Positions 1 to 9,005 of a stretch of 64,000 nt of DNA are shown in pieces. The stretch covers positions 1 to 64,000 of the forward strand of contig JBPCMU010000111.1 in NCBI GenBank assembly GCA_051001975.1. The letters are read 5' to 3'. Position 1 is the first letter of the stretch, and every line of letters starts with the position of its first letter. Made by a program: the position numbers and the translations under genes. The notes under the pieces were generated by a model. That model had not been told where the DNA came from. It saw only the letters and a program-made list of their open reading frames with translations, and searched no databases. The stretch is from DATAEG01 sp051001975 (GTDB taxonomy: Bacteria > Actinomycetota > Actinomycetes > Mycobacteriales > Jatrophihabitantaceae).

Positions 1-183
1 AGACTTTCCCCATATCCCACAAGGCCAACCGGCGCACTCGCACCGAGCGCGACCAGCCCACCGAGAACCGACACCCGACCGCGTAAGCCAGCGCCCCCCG
101 CATCCGTCGCTGCCGCAGTAAAACGGACCCACGCTGGAACATCCACCCGCCAGCCCAGACCGGGCGCATCCGCCGAGGCCGCA

Positions 184-3081
184 GTGAGCAGCACCGAGAA
201 CGCGTCTTTCTGCAACCACGGCGAGACGCCCTCGGGCCGGTCTGCCCCGCCGTGTCAGACTGCGGCTGTGCGTGCGCCCGCGGAGGAACTGCGCGCACGC
301 CAGTTCACCGGTACCTGGCGCCGATACCAGCAACTGGCCCTCGCCGCATTCGATGCCGACCGGTCGTCGGGCGACAACCGCTCCTACCTGGTGCTGCCTC
401 CAGGCGCCGGCAAGACTGTGGTCGGGCTGGAGGCGGCGCGTCGCATCGGCCGGCGCACGCTCGTGCTCGCTCCGAACACCGCGGTGCAGGGCCAATGGGC
501 GAACACTTGGGACGGCATGTTCGGCCCCGCAGGGTCGGTAGCGTGCGGCACCGATCGAAGTCTCGGCGGCACCGTCAGCGCACTCACCTATCAATCGATC
601 GCCGTGATCGACGGATCCACCACCGCGGAGCAGCGTCACGCGGTACTGCGGGCCGGTGACCGAGACGCACTACTCGCGCTGCTGCATCCCAACGGTCGTA
701 ATGTGGTCGAGCGCGCCGCGCAGCTCGGACCGTGGACGCTGGTGCTCGACGAGTGCCATCACCTGCTCGCCACGTGGGGCGCCCTGCTCCGCGCGATCGT
801 CGACACGCTCGGGTCCGAAACGGCACTGATCGGGCTGACCGCCACGCCGGCATCGCTGCTGACGGGCTGGCAGGCGCAGCTGCGCGACGACCTGTTCGGC
901 CCGACCGACTTCGAGGTGGCTACCCCCGCTCTGGTGAAGGAAGCCGAGCTGGCGCCGTATCAAGAGCTGGTCTACCTGGTTGCGCCGACCGCGGAGGAGG
1001 ACACCTGGCTGGCCGCCGAACGCACTCGGTTCGCCGATCTGCAGGTGCAGCTCGTGGACCAGCGGCTGGGCACCATTCCGCTGGCCGGCTGGCTCAGCCG
1101 TCGCGTCGTGGACCGCGCCACCGACACCGGCGCTCAGGCCAGCTGGGCGGCGTTCGAGCAGGCCGAACCGAAACTCGCGCTGGCGGGCCTGCGGTTCGCG
1201 CACGCCGGGATGATCCCGATGCCGGGCGGCGCCCGGCTACGTGAGCAGCACCGCAGTCCGCCGGACGCCGAAGACTGGGTCACCGTCCTCTCCGACTTCT
1301 GCCGCGGCCACCTCGAGCAGAGCGACGACCCACGCGACGAGCAGGCGCTGGCCGCGATCAAGCGGGTGCTGCCGAGCCTCGGCTACCGGCTCACCAAGCT
1401 CGGCGTGCGTGCCACCGTCTCCGCGGTCGACCGACTGTGCGGGCTGTCCGAGGCGAAGATCGGCGCCGCCGTACATGCCCTCGATATCGAGGACGCTGCG
1501 CTCGGCGCCGCGATGCGCGCGCTGGTGCTCTGCGATTTTGAACAGCTCCGGTCGACGCTGCCGGCCAGCCTCACCGGCACCCCGATCGACGACCAGTCCG
1601 GTTCGGCTCGGCTGGCCTTCTCGTCGATCGCCGCGGCCGACGCGCGCGGAGTCGGCGCGTTACGTCCCTTGCTGGTCACCGGCCAGACGTTCGCGTGCCC
1701 GGCCGCGGTGGCCGACGAACTCGTCGGATTCTGCGCACAGGTGGGCCAGGCCGTCACCGTCGAGCCGTTGGACGGCGCGCCACAGTTGCGTCGCATCGTC
1801 GGCGGTACGTCGTTCACCCCTCGGATCTGGGTGCGCATCGCGACGCAGTTCTTCGTCGCCGGTCGGGCCCGGGTGCTGATCGGTACCCGGGCACTGCTCG
1901 GTGAGGGTTGGGACTGCCCGCAGGTGAACGTCACTGTCGATCTGACGACAGCGACGACGCCCACTGCGATCACTCAGATGCGCGGCCGATCCCTGCGACT
2001 GGACCCGACCCAGCCGGAGAAGGTCGCCGACAACTGGTCGATCTGCTGCGTCACGGCCGATCACCCGCGCGGGGATGCCGACTACCAGCGGCTGGTACGC
2101 AAGCACGACGCCTACTTCGCGTTGACGGCAGCGGGCGACATCGAGTCGGGCGTCACGCACTGCGACCCGCTGCTCTCCCCCTTCGCCGCTCCGGTGCAGA
2201 CCGATGCGCAGACGATCACGGCGCAGGCGCTCACCCGCGCCGGCCGGCGCAGCGAGGCTCGGACCGGGTGGCGGATCGGCGAGCCCTACACAGGCGTGGA
2301 CGTGGCCACGGTGCGCATCCGCTCCGACGCCTCGCTGGGTGACGCGGCGACTGCACTGCCGGTAGCTGCGCTTCGCCCGGGCCTCCCCGCTGAGCATGCA
2401 GTCTCCAGCCGGCTGGTGCGGGTTGTTGCCGGAGTCGGTGCTGGCGCGCTGGTGGGCGCCGGCATCGGAGTGACGGCCGGTGTCCCGGCAGGGGCGGGCA
2501 CCGCGGCCGGGCTCATCGTCATCGGCGGCGCCGCGCTCGGCGTCGACTCAGTGCGACGTTCGGCGCGGATGGCCGGCGCACCGACAGCCGTCGAGCAGCT
2601 GGCCGCTGCCGTCGCGGATGCGCTGCACACTGCCGGCGGTGCTGACCGCGGCGCCGATGCCGTGCACATCGTCACCACGCCGGACGGATGGCTGCGCTGC
2701 GAGCTGACCGGTGTCCCGCTCGATCAGTCACAGCTCGTCGCAGCGGCGCTCGACGAGCTGATGGCCCCGCTCGCCGAGCCGCGGCACCTCGTCGGCCGGC
2801 GAGTAGTACGCCGGCCGGTGACGCGCCGCGGCCGGACCATCCTCGCCGCCCGGGCCACACTCGGCCTGCCGATCCCTGGCGCGGTCGCCTGGCACGCTGT
2901 GCCGCAGTGGTGCACGTCCAACAGCCGCCGGCTGCGCTGCTTCCTGTCGGCCTGGGAGCACTGGGTGGGCCCGCCGCGGCACCTCGACGCCGATTCGCCC
3001 GAGGGCTACGCGGTGCTGCAGCTCTTCCGCGGAGAAGACCCGTTCTCGGTCGTTACCCAGCTGCGCACCGTCTGGAGCTGA
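184..3081 (+). CDS. Large superfamily 2 (DEAD/DEAH-like) helicase
   Basis: An SF2 DNA/RNA helicase-like ATPase of about 965 residues. Walker A is PPGAGKT with Lys77. The Walker B box reads DECHH at 189-193, motif III-like GLTATP lies near 217-222, and the C-terminal RecA lobe has a GEGWD element and the arginine motif RGRSLR at 600-605. The last third is not helicase-like: it holds a Gly/Ala-rich hydrophobic stretch at about 743-797, long enough for one or two membrane passes, then an unrecognised tail. The GTG at 184 is the first start codon in this frame, but the frame stays open to the left edge of the window, so the true start could lie outside. Conserved helicase sequence starts near residue 36. 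Partner and substrate are unknown; an island or defence-type helicase is possible but nothing next to it supports that. Confidence 0.85.
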   Translation: MSSTENASFCNHGETPSGRSAPPCQTAAVRAPAEELRARQFTGTWRRYQQLALAAFDADRSSGDNRSYLVLPPGAGKTVVGLEAARRIGRRTLVLAPNTAVQGQWANTWDGMFGPAGSVACGTDRSLGGTVSALTYQSIAVIDGSTTAEQRHAVLRAGDRDALLALLHPNGRNVVERAAQLGPWTLVLDECHHLLATWGALLRAIVDTLGSETALIGLTATPASLLTGWQAQLRDDLFGPTDFEVATPALVKEAELAPYQELVYLVAPTAEEDTWLAAERTRFADLQVQLVDQRLGTIPLAGWLSRRVVDRATDTGAQASWAAFEQAEPKLALAGLRFAHAGMIPMPGGARLREQHRSPPDAEDWVTVLSDFCRGHLEQSDDPRDEQALAAIKRVLPSLGYRLTKLGVRATVSAVDRLCGLSEAKIGAAVHALDIEDAALGAAMRALVLCDFEQLRSTLPASLTGTPIDDQSGSARLAFSSIAAADARGVGALRPLLVTGQTFACPAAVADELVGFCAQVGQAVTVEPLDGAPQLRRIVGGTSFTPRIWVRIATQFFVAGRARVLIGTRALLGEGWDCPQVNVTVDLTTATTPTAITQMRGRSLRLDPTQPEKVADNWSICCVTADHPRGDADYQRLVRKHDAYFALTAAGDIESGVTHCDPLLSPFAAPVQTDAQTITAQALTRAGRRSEARTGWRIGEPYTGVDVATVRIRSDASLGDAATALPVAALRPGLPAEHAVSSRLVRVVAGVGAGALVGAGIGVTAGVPAGAGTAAGLIVIGGAALGVDSVRRSARMAGAPTAVEQLAAAVADALHTAGGADRGADAVHIVTTPDGWLRCELTGVPLDQSQLVAAALDELMAPLAEPRHLVGRRVVRRPVTRRGRTILAARATLGLPIPGAVAWHAVPQWCTSNSRRLRCFLSAWEHWVGPPRHLDADSPEGYAVLQLFRGEDPFSVVTQLRTVWS

Positions 3082-3091
3082 CCCCCGGGAC

Positions 3092-3880
3092 TCAGCCGGT
3101 CAGGTGCGCGAAGGCGACTGCGCCTGCGGTCGCTACGTTGAGCGAGTCCACCCCGCCGGCCATCGGGATACGCACCAGCCGGTCCGCAGCGGCGAGTGTC
3201 GCGTCGGTGAGACCGGGTCCCTCCGCACCTAGCACCACGGCCCAGCGCGGCGGCGGGACCATCATCCGCAACGGCTCGGCACCGGCTCGGGGCGTCAATG
3301 CCAGCGCGGTGAATCCCAGCGACCGCAGCAGTCCGATCGTCTGTGTCGTCGACCCGGACGTGACGGCGAACGGCACTCGCAACGCGTGCCCCATCGAGAC
3401 CCGCACACTGCGCCGGTACAACGGGTCGGCGCAGTGCGGGTCGAGTAACACCGCATCGACGCCGAACGCCGCCGCATTGCGGAACAGGGCGCCGAGGTTC
3501 TCGAAGTCGTTCAGTCGTTCGAGGACGACGACACTGCGCGCAGCGCGAAGGATCTCTTCCGGGTCGGCGGGAGGTAGCCGATCTGCGGAGGCCAGCACCC
3601 CGCGGGTGACCCGGAATCCGACGACATCCGACAGCAGCCACTTATCGAGCACGTAGCCGTCCACACTGGCGGCGGCCAACTCGTCGGCAAGGGCAGTCAT
3701 CCGGGCGGCGACACCGACCACTGCGCGAACCGAATAGGGCGAGGTCAGCAGACGCTGCACGACCGCGACACCTTCACCGATCACGATGCCGCGCCGGTCC
3801 GGGCGCACGTCAGCGTCCTGCAGATCCCGGAAGTCGGCCAGTCGCGGGTCGTCTGCGGCAGTGATCTCGATCAGTGCCAA
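3092..3880 (-). CDS. TrmH/SpoU-family RNA 2'-O-ribose methyltransferase
   Basis: Predicted SAM-dependent RNA ribose 2'-O-methyltransferase of the SPOUT (TrmH) class, acting on rRNA or tRNA in the cytoplasm. All three family motifs are present: motif 1 NLGALFRNAAAFG at 128-140 with the catalytic Arg, motif 2 GAEGPGL at 218-224, and motif 3 IPMAGGVDSLNVATAGAV at 238-256, which form the trefoil-knot SAM site. At 262 residues it has the usual length. It is convergent with the upstream helicase gene, 10 bp between stops. The mycobacterial counterpart by neighbourhood is Rv0881 (from memory). The exact target nucleotide cannot be read from sequence. Confidence 0.93.
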   Translation of the reverse strand: MALIEITAADDPRLADFRDLQDADVRPDRRGIVIGEGVAVVQRLLTSPYSVRAVVGVAARMTALADELAAASVDGYVLDKWLLSDVVGFRVTRGVLASADRLPPADPEEILRAARSVVVLERLNDFENLGALFRNAAAFGVDAVLLDPHCADPLYRRSVRVSMGHALRVPFAVTSGSTTQTIGLLRSLGFTALALTPRAGAEPLRMMVPPPRWAVVLGAEGPGLTDATLAAADRLVRIPMAGGVDSLNVATAGAVAFAHLTG

Positions 3881-3917
3881 GGCCGGCTCCCTCCGCCAGG
3901 GTCGGGCCGGTCGGGGC

Positions 3918-4247
3918 TCAGATGAGCAGGCCGCGCTCGCCGAGTTCGAACTCGACGCGGATGCGTTCCAGTTGCCGGGGTCGGCCCTGCGGCAGGGTCA
4001 GCAACCGGGTGGCGACTTCGAGCTGCTCGCAGGCGACCGTGAGCATCTGGTCGTAGGCGGTGGCAACGCCGATCCCCCGCACGTACGAGGTGCCCTTGGG
4101 CAGCGCGTTGAGCAGCCGCCGCAGCCGCCGCACGTCGGCGGCAACGCTCTGGATCGGCGGATGGACCGGCTCGGGTGCATGGTGGGATCCCCGCTTGTGC
4201 CAGAAGGCAGCCGCGAGAGCCGACGGCGTCGAGGTGAATGCACCCAC
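3918..4247 (-). CDS. Conserved actinobacterial hypothetical protein
   Basis: A 109-residue soluble protein with no catalytic motif that I recognise. It looks like a conserved actinobacterial family: an N-terminal AFWHKR segment, the core PPIQSVAADVRRLRR, then YDQMLTVACEQLEV and a C-terminal LERIRVEFELGERGL. It is mostly helical with many charged residues. It is followed on the same strand by the methyltransferase gene, 37 bp away, so the two may be co-transcribed. The ATG at 4247 is the only start that leaves the conserved core intact. Function unknown. Confidence 0.75.
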   Translation of the reverse strand: MGAFTSTPSALAAAFWHKRGSHHAPEPVHPPIQSVAADVRRLRRLLNALPKGTSYVRGIGVATAYDQMLTVACEQLEVATRLLTLPQGRPRQLERIRVEFELGERGLLI

Positions 4248-4267
4248 TCACATACGGTAAGCCCGGA

Positions 4268-5596
4268 TCAGGCGACGCGCGAGCGCTGTATGCCGCGTTC
4301 CACCCGATGGACCAACTCTGCGCCGCCGAGGTCGCGCCGGCGAGCGATCACCAGGGCCACCCCAGCGGCTGCCAATAACGACAGCACCCCACCGCCGACC
4401 ATCCCCCAACGCGGGCCGAAATGGTTGGCCGTCCAACCGATCACGGGGGCCCCGATCGGCGTACCGCCCATAAAGCACATCAGGTACAGGGCCATCACCC
4501 GGCCCCGCATGGTCGGGTCCACGCCTAGTTGAACAGACGTGTTCGCGGCTGTGGAGAAGGTCAGCATCGCCAGGCCTGCCGGGATGAGCATCAGCGCCGT
4601 CAGCGCGTAGTTGGGCATCGAACCTGCCACGATCTCGGCGACTGCGAACGCCATCGCGGCGCCGATCAGGTACAGCGAGGTGGCCCTGCTGCGCCGCCGG
4701 GTCGCCAGCAAGGCGCCGCCGAATGCACCGATCGCCAGCGCCGTCGACAGCAGTCCGTATCCGGCCGCGCTGCGGTGGAACACCTGTTTGGCGATGAGCG
4801 CCGTGGTGATCTGGAAGTTCATCCCGAACGTGCCGACGATGAACACCAGCAGCATCGCGACCATCAGTTCGGCCCGGCCGCGCACGTAGGTGAAGGTGGC
4901 CCACAGTTGCCCGCGAGCACGCTGTACCTTCGGCGACGGCCAGAGCTCCGCGGTGCGCATCATCGACAGGGCGATGAGCACCGCGACGCTGGAGGCAGCG
5001 TTGCCGATGAACGCCCACCCGGTGCCGACGGCGCTGATCATTACGCCGGCAACCGCCGGGCCGAGAATGCGCCCGCCGTTGAAGATCGCCGAGTTGATCC
5101 CGACGGCGTTGGTGAGATCTTCCCGACCGACCATCTCCACGACGAACGACTGTCGGATCGGCGTGTCGAACGCGCTGATGACGCCGACGATCCCGGCGAG
5201 CAGGTAGACGTGCCACAGGTGCACCAGGCCCAGCACGTCGAGCAGCCCCAGGGACAGCGCGGCGACGGCGAGACTGGTCTGCGTCATCAGCAGCAGTCGA
5301 CGCTTGTCCCCGCGGTCAGCGAGCATTCCGCCGTACAGACCGAGGATCAGCGGAGGCAGGAACTGGATGGCCGTCACGATGCCCAGCGCCGTGCCGGAGT
5401 TCGTCAGCTGCAGCACCAACCAGTCCTGCGCGACGCGTTGCATCCAGGTGCCGGTCAGCGAGACCAGTTGCCCGCTGGCGAATAGCCGGTAGTTGCGCAC
5501 CCGCAGGGAACGGAACATGCCGTCGGCGGCACGGTTCCGGTTCGGGGTAGGGGTCTGGCGATGCAAAAGCGAGGTGATGGATTGAACAGGACTCAC
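4268..5596 (-). CDS. MFS exporter of the MFS_3/EntS-like type
   Basis: A 442-residue major facilitator with about 12 membrane segments. The first helix begins just after RNYRLFASGQLVSLTG, the typical opening of the MFS_3 (EntS-like) exporters, and the A-loop signature appears as GGMLADRGDKRR. The start is taken as the GTG at 5596 because it overlaps the TGA of the upstream marR gene as GTGA, the usual sign of translational coupling; longer in-frame versions would run into marR. The operon marR-MFS suggests a drug or metabolite efflux pump under the control of its neighbour. The substrate cannot be inferred. Confidence 0.9.
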   Translation of the reverse strand: MSPVQSITSLLHRQTPTPNRNRAADGMFRSLRVRNYRLFASGQLVSLTGTWMQRVAQDWLVLQLTNSGTALGIVTAIQFLPPLILGLYGGMLADRGDKRRLLLMTQTSLAVAALSLGLLDVLGLVHLWHVYLLAGIVGVISAFDTPIRQSFVVEMVGREDLTNAVGINSAIFNGGRILGPAVAGVMISAVGTGWAFIGNAASSVAVLIALSMMRTAELWPSPKVQRARGQLWATFTYVRGRAELMVAMLLVFIVGTFGMNFQITTALIAKQVFHRSAAGYGLLSTALAIGAFGGALLATRRRSRATSLYLIGAAMAFAVAEIVAGSMPNYALTALMLIPAGLAMLTFSTAANTSVQLGVDPTMRGRVMALYLMCFMGGTPIGAPVIGWTANHFGPRWGMVGGGVLSLLAAAGVALVIARRRDLGGAELVHRVERGIQRSRVA

Positions 5597-6030
5597 CGTT
5601 GAGCCAGCTTCTCCAAGATAGGTGCAGCCTCGGCAAGCACGGCACGCTCGTGCGCAGTGAGCTCGGCAAGCCGCTGGGACAGCCATGCGGTACGCAGCTT
5701 GCGGGTGGACAGGATGAGTTCCCGACCGGCGTCGGTGGCATCGATGACGACCTGGCGGCCGTCGGTCGGATGCGGCGCCCTGGTGACCAGGCCGCGCTGC
5801 TCGAGCGCTGAAATGATCTTGGTCATCGACGGCGGCTGCACCCGCTCGTGCTCGGCCAGCTCGCCGGCACTCATCGGGCCCTTGTGCGAGACGGTGCCCA
5901 GAGCCGCGAGCTGCCCCAGAGACACCGAGTTATCGCCGCTCTGCAGCCGGACCAGGCGAGTGAGCCGGAGCAGCGCCGGCCGAAGGGTGGACGCCAGCTC
6001 AGCAGGTCGGACCTTCGTAGCTGCTGACAT
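5593..6030 (-). CDS. MarR-family transcriptional regulator
   Basis: A 145-residue winged-helix regulator of the MarR family. The recognition region is visible as GPMSAGELAEHERVQPPSMT followed by KIISALEQRGLVTR, and the wing as PHPTDGRQVVIDATDAG. It is first in an operon with the MFS exporter and probably represses it and itself, releasing DNA on ligand binding. There is no Shine-Dalgarno before the ATG. Instead a TAAACT -10 element sits 7 nt upstream inside a 15-bp palindrome, so the mRNA is likely leaderless and autoregulated. Position matches Rv0880 of M. tuberculosis (from memory). Confidence 0.93.
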   Translation of the reverse strand: MSAATKVRPAELASTLRPALLRLTRLVRLQSGDNSVSLGQLAALGTVSHKGPMSAGELAEHERVQPPSMTKIISALEQRGLVTRAPHPTDGRQVVIDATDAGRELILSTRKLRTAWLSQRLAELTAHERAVLAEAAPILEKLAQR

Positions 6031-6033
6031 ACC

Positions 6034-6048
6034 GTTAGTTTACCTAAC
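6034..6048 (-). promoter_or_regulatory. Palindromic operator overlapping the marR -10 element
   Basis: On the minus strand GTTAG-GTAAA-CTAAC forms a perfect 5-5-5 inverted repeat ending 3 nt before the marR ATG. It contains TAAACT at -12 to -7 relative to the A of ATG. A weak -35 candidate TTGGCG lies 18 bp further upstream. A repressor bound here would block RNA polymerase, so it is the likely MarR autoregulatory site. Confidence 0.6.
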
Positions 6049-6161
6049 AATCAATCGAAGCGCCAACTCTCTCACGGCCGCGCCGGATGGAGTTCGAAGT
6101 CGGTGAATTCGAAGCGGGGCACCGCGTTGTAGTCCGAGCGGCTGAATCCAGCCCGGTCACG

Positions 6162-7640
6162 TCACTTGATGCCGAACAGGTTCTTCAGCGGTTCGATCGC
6201 GAAATAGATCGCGAAGAACGCCGAGATCAACCAGAGCAGCGGGTGCACCTCGCGAGCCTTGCCGGTCGCCACCCGCAGCACTACCCAGGTGATGAATCCA
6301 GCGCCGACGCCGTTGGTGATCGAGTAAGTGAACGGCATCAGCACCATCGTCAGGAAGGCCGGCACGGCAACGGTGAAGTCACCGAAGTCGATGTTCTTGA
6401 TCTGGCTCATCATCAACACACCGACCACGACCAGCGCCGGCGTCGCCGCCTCGGAGGGTACGAATTGGGCCAGCGGCGACAGGAAGATCGTCACGACGAA
6501 CAGCAGCGAGGTGGTGACGCTTGCCAGGCCGGTGCGGGCTCCGTCGCCGATGCCTGACGCGGACTCCACGTACGTGGTCGCCGACGACGCATTGGCCACA
6601 CCTCCGGCCACCGCAGCGATGCCGTCGATCAGCAGCACCTCCCTGATCCGCGGCACGTTACCGTCCTCATCGAGCAGATCCGCCTCGCTGGCGAGGCCGA
6701 TCGTGGTGCCCATCACGTCGAAGAAGTCCGACAGCACCAGCGAGAAGACGATGACTATGCCGGAGATGATGCCCACCGCGGAGAATCCGCCACCGAGGGA
6801 GAAGTGACCGAAGAGGCTGAAGTCCGGCGCACCGAAGTGCTTGCCCTTGAAGGACGGGACATTCAGCGCCCAGCCCTCAGGGTTGACCACCTTGCCGGTC
6901 GCATCGGTCTGGCTGCCGATCTTGATGGTGGCCTCGAGGATGATCGCCAGCACCGTGGAGAAGGCGATACCGATCAGGATGGCGCCCTTCACCTTGCGGG
7001 CCATCAGCACTGCGATGAGCAGCAGCCCCACGACGAACACCAGCGTCGGCCAGCCGTTGAGGTGGCTGTCTATGCCGATGTCGACCGGCGTTCCGGAGCC
7101 AGGGCGGACGAAGCCCGCGTCGACGAGACCGATCAGCGCGATGAACAGGCCGATACCAACCGCAATCGCGCTCTTCAGCTGTGGCGGGATCGCCTGGAAC
7201 ACCGCGACCCGGAAGCCGGTCAGTACCAGCACCGTGATGACCAGGCCCTCGATGACCACCATGCCCATCGCCGCGGCCCAGGACATCTTGCTGGCCACCT
7301 GGAACGCGACGAAGGCATTCAGGCCAAGGCCGGTGGCCAAGGCGAACGGGGCTCGGCCGGCGATACCCATCAGCATCGTCATGACCGCGGCCACCAGTGC
7401 CGTCATCGCTGCGATCGCTGCGATCGCAGGCACCTTGCCGCCACCCAGCAGATGACCGTTACCGTCGGCGACCGTGCCGATGATCAGCGGGTTCAGCACG
7501 ACGATGTAGACCATCGTCACGAAGGTCACCAGGCCGCCGCGCATCTCCTGGACCAGGGACGAGCCGCGCTCGGTGATCAAGAAGAAGCGGTCCAGCGGGG
7601 TGACTGCCTGCTCGGGGGCTTGGCGGGAAGGCCGACTCAT
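6162..7640 (-). CDS. NCS2-family purine (guanine/hypoxanthine, AzgA-like) permease
   Basis: A 492-residue, roughly 14-helix permease of the nucleobase-cation symporter 2 family, AzgA/GhxP branch. It carries the family's N-terminal LDRFFLITERGSSLVQEMRG amphipathic segment and the GLGLNAFVAF motif near helix 3. Glu-containing segments typical of substrate-binding helices follow (MVVIEGLVI). It should import hypoxanthine, guanine or adenine with protons. It is a single gene facing away from the DUF2530 gene; no purine riboswitch was seen in the 90 bp upstream. The frame continues past the TGA for 29 more coding-like codons (see findings). Confidence 0.92.
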   Translation of the reverse strand: MSRPSRQAPEQAVTPLDRFFLITERGSSLVQEMRGGLVTFVTMVYIVVLNPLIIGTVADGNGHLLGGGKVPAIAAIAAMTALVAAVMTMLMGIAGRAPFALATGLGLNAFVAFQVASKMSWAAAMGMVVIEGLVITVLVLTGFRVAVFQAIPPQLKSAIAVGIGLFIALIGLVDAGFVRPGSGTPVDIGIDSHLNGWPTLVFVVGLLLIAVLMARKVKGAILIGIAFSTVLAIILEATIKIGSQTDATGKVVNPEGWALNVPSFKGKHFGAPDFSLFGHFSLGGGFSAVGIISGIVIVFSLVLSDFFDVMGTTIGLASEADLLDEDGNVPRIREVLLIDGIAAVAGGVANASSATTYVESASGIGDGARTGLASVTTSLLFVVTIFLSPLAQFVPSEAATPALVVVGVLMMSQIKNIDFGDFTVAVPAFLTMVLMPFTYSITNGVGAGFITWVVLRVATGKAREVHPLLWLISAFFAIYFAIEPLKNLFGIK

Positions 7641-7733
7641 GTGGTGTGCCCTTTACGTGATCGGCGCCTGCGGCGCGTGGGGAGGTGACGTGGTGGAGCG
7701 GCGGCGCTGCCGGCGCGGGTAGCCTGCCGCATC

Positions 7734-7982
7734 ATGCCACTGCCGACAATCCTCACCGGCTCACGGGAGGCACCGCAGCCGCCGCCGATCCATGCCCGCA
7801 CGGTGTTCCTGATCGGCACGGCGCTCTGGCTCGTGGGGTTCGTCGTGCTGCTGCCGTTCTGGGGTTGGCTGGGCCGTCACGACCATCGGGTCTGGCTGTG
7901 GACCTGCCTGGCCGGCTGGATCCTCGGCATCGCCGGCATGCTGCTGTTCGGCAAGCACCGCAGCGAAGGCCGCGTCGACTAG
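7734..7982 (+). CDS. DUF2530 small membrane protein
   Basis: An 82-residue integral membrane protein with two hydrophobic helices, TVFLIGTALWLVGFVVLL and WLWTCLAGWILGIAGMLLF, separated by a short charged loop. This matches the actinobacterial DUF2530 family (Rv0879c-like, from memory), whose function is unknown. The ATG at 7734 precedes a short hydrophilic N-terminus. It lies between the divergent purine permease and the convergent DUF3027 gene. Confidence 0.82.
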   Translation: MPLPTILTGSREAPQPPPIHARTVFLIGTALWLVGFVVLLPFWGWLGRHDHRVWLWTCLAGWILGIAGMLLFGKHRSEGRVD

Positions 7983-8117
7983 CTGGACGGCTCTACGAAC
8001 GGGTCGCAGCGAGCTGACCCAGGCCAGCCATTCCGGGCCCTGTTGCGTTCGTGTCCTGCAAATGCCTGTTCAGGACTCGGGCGTCGACACTCCGTTAGGT
8101 GAGTTTCGGCGCCGGCG

Positions 8118-8933
8118 TCAACCCTCCGACACCTCGACGTCGGGCTCGGCAGGCGGGTCCGCGACGATGTCCAGCGCTTCGTCGTCGAAGACGTCCCCGG
8201 TGCGCATCGCGAAGTCGGAGTCGGCCACGTGCGCCTCGGAATGCGCACCGCAGCCGAAGTCGAGCGCGACGACCTGGCCGTCGGCCGGGGCGAACTCGTT
8301 GGCGCAGACGCCGAACGCGCCACGCAGCGCGCCGGCGATCTGCAGCAGGAACCCACAGTCGGCGCACTTGCCGGGCGCTTGCGTCGCCATCGGCGAATCC
8401 GGGCCGCGGTCTCCGGAGCTCCACCGGTCGGTTGCGTCGTCTCGGCCGTCCGGCGAGAGCACCCGCGGTCGGCTCAGAGCGAGGTCGGTCGCGATTGCCT
8501 CGATTGCCGCGGCGTCGACGGAGTCGTCACCGGTGGCGGTGTAGCCGGGGACGAGGCGTGGGTCGTCGGCCGGGGTCGGCAGCAGATCGCCCGCGGCGAG
8601 GTCACCCGGTTGCAGCCGCTGCGACCACGGCACCCATTCCGGCGCGAGCAGCGAGCCCTCGCCGGGCAATAACACAACCTCGTCGACAGTCACCGCCTTG
8701 CTGCGCGAGAGCCGGCTGAGCGTGACTGCCCAGTACCAGCCGCGGTAGCCAGGCAGGGTCGCCGCGAAGCGATGGGTCACCACCCGCTCGCCGTCGGCGC
8801 GGACACCCTCGTGCTCGCCGACACCCTCGCCGCCCACCTCCCGCGCCGCGGCCAGAGCAGCATCGGTGGCCGCGGCGGCGGCACTGTCCAACTTGGCGGG
8901 GGGTGCGTCGGCCGACAATGCGCTGGTGGTCAC
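8118..8933 (-). CDS. DUF3027 protein with a probable zinc-binding cluster
   Basis: A 271-residue soluble protein of the actinobacterial DUF3027 family (Rv0877-like by position, from memory). The C-terminal part has CADCGF, then GVCANE and FGCGAHSE, a Cys/His set that probably binds zinc. The middle contains HRFAATLPGYRGWYWAVTL, a conserved family segment. The start is the GTG at 8933, opening VTTSALSADAPPAK; a longer frame upstream would run into the divergent MFS gene. Biochemical role unknown. It diverges from the MFS gene with about 70 bp between them, so they may share a regulatory region. Confidence 0.85.
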   Translation of the reverse strand: MTTSALSADAPPAKLDSAAAAATDAALAAAREVGGEGVGEHEGVRADGERVVTHRFAATLPGYRGWYWAVTLSRLSRSKAVTVDEVVLLPGEGSLLAPEWVPWSQRLQPGDLAAGDLLPTPADDPRLVPGYTATGDDSVDAAAIEAIATDLALSRPRVLSPDGRDDATDRWSSGDRGPDSPMATQAPGKCADCGFLLQIAGALRGAFGVCANEFAPADGQVVALDFGCGAHSEAHVADSDFAMRTGDVFDDEALDIVADPPAEPDVEVSEG

Positions 8934-9005
8934 CGCGCCATTGTTCCTCACTTCGTCCCGTGGCGTTCGTCGGGCGTCATGCGGCCGGTACGGCAAGATG
9001 AGGGC

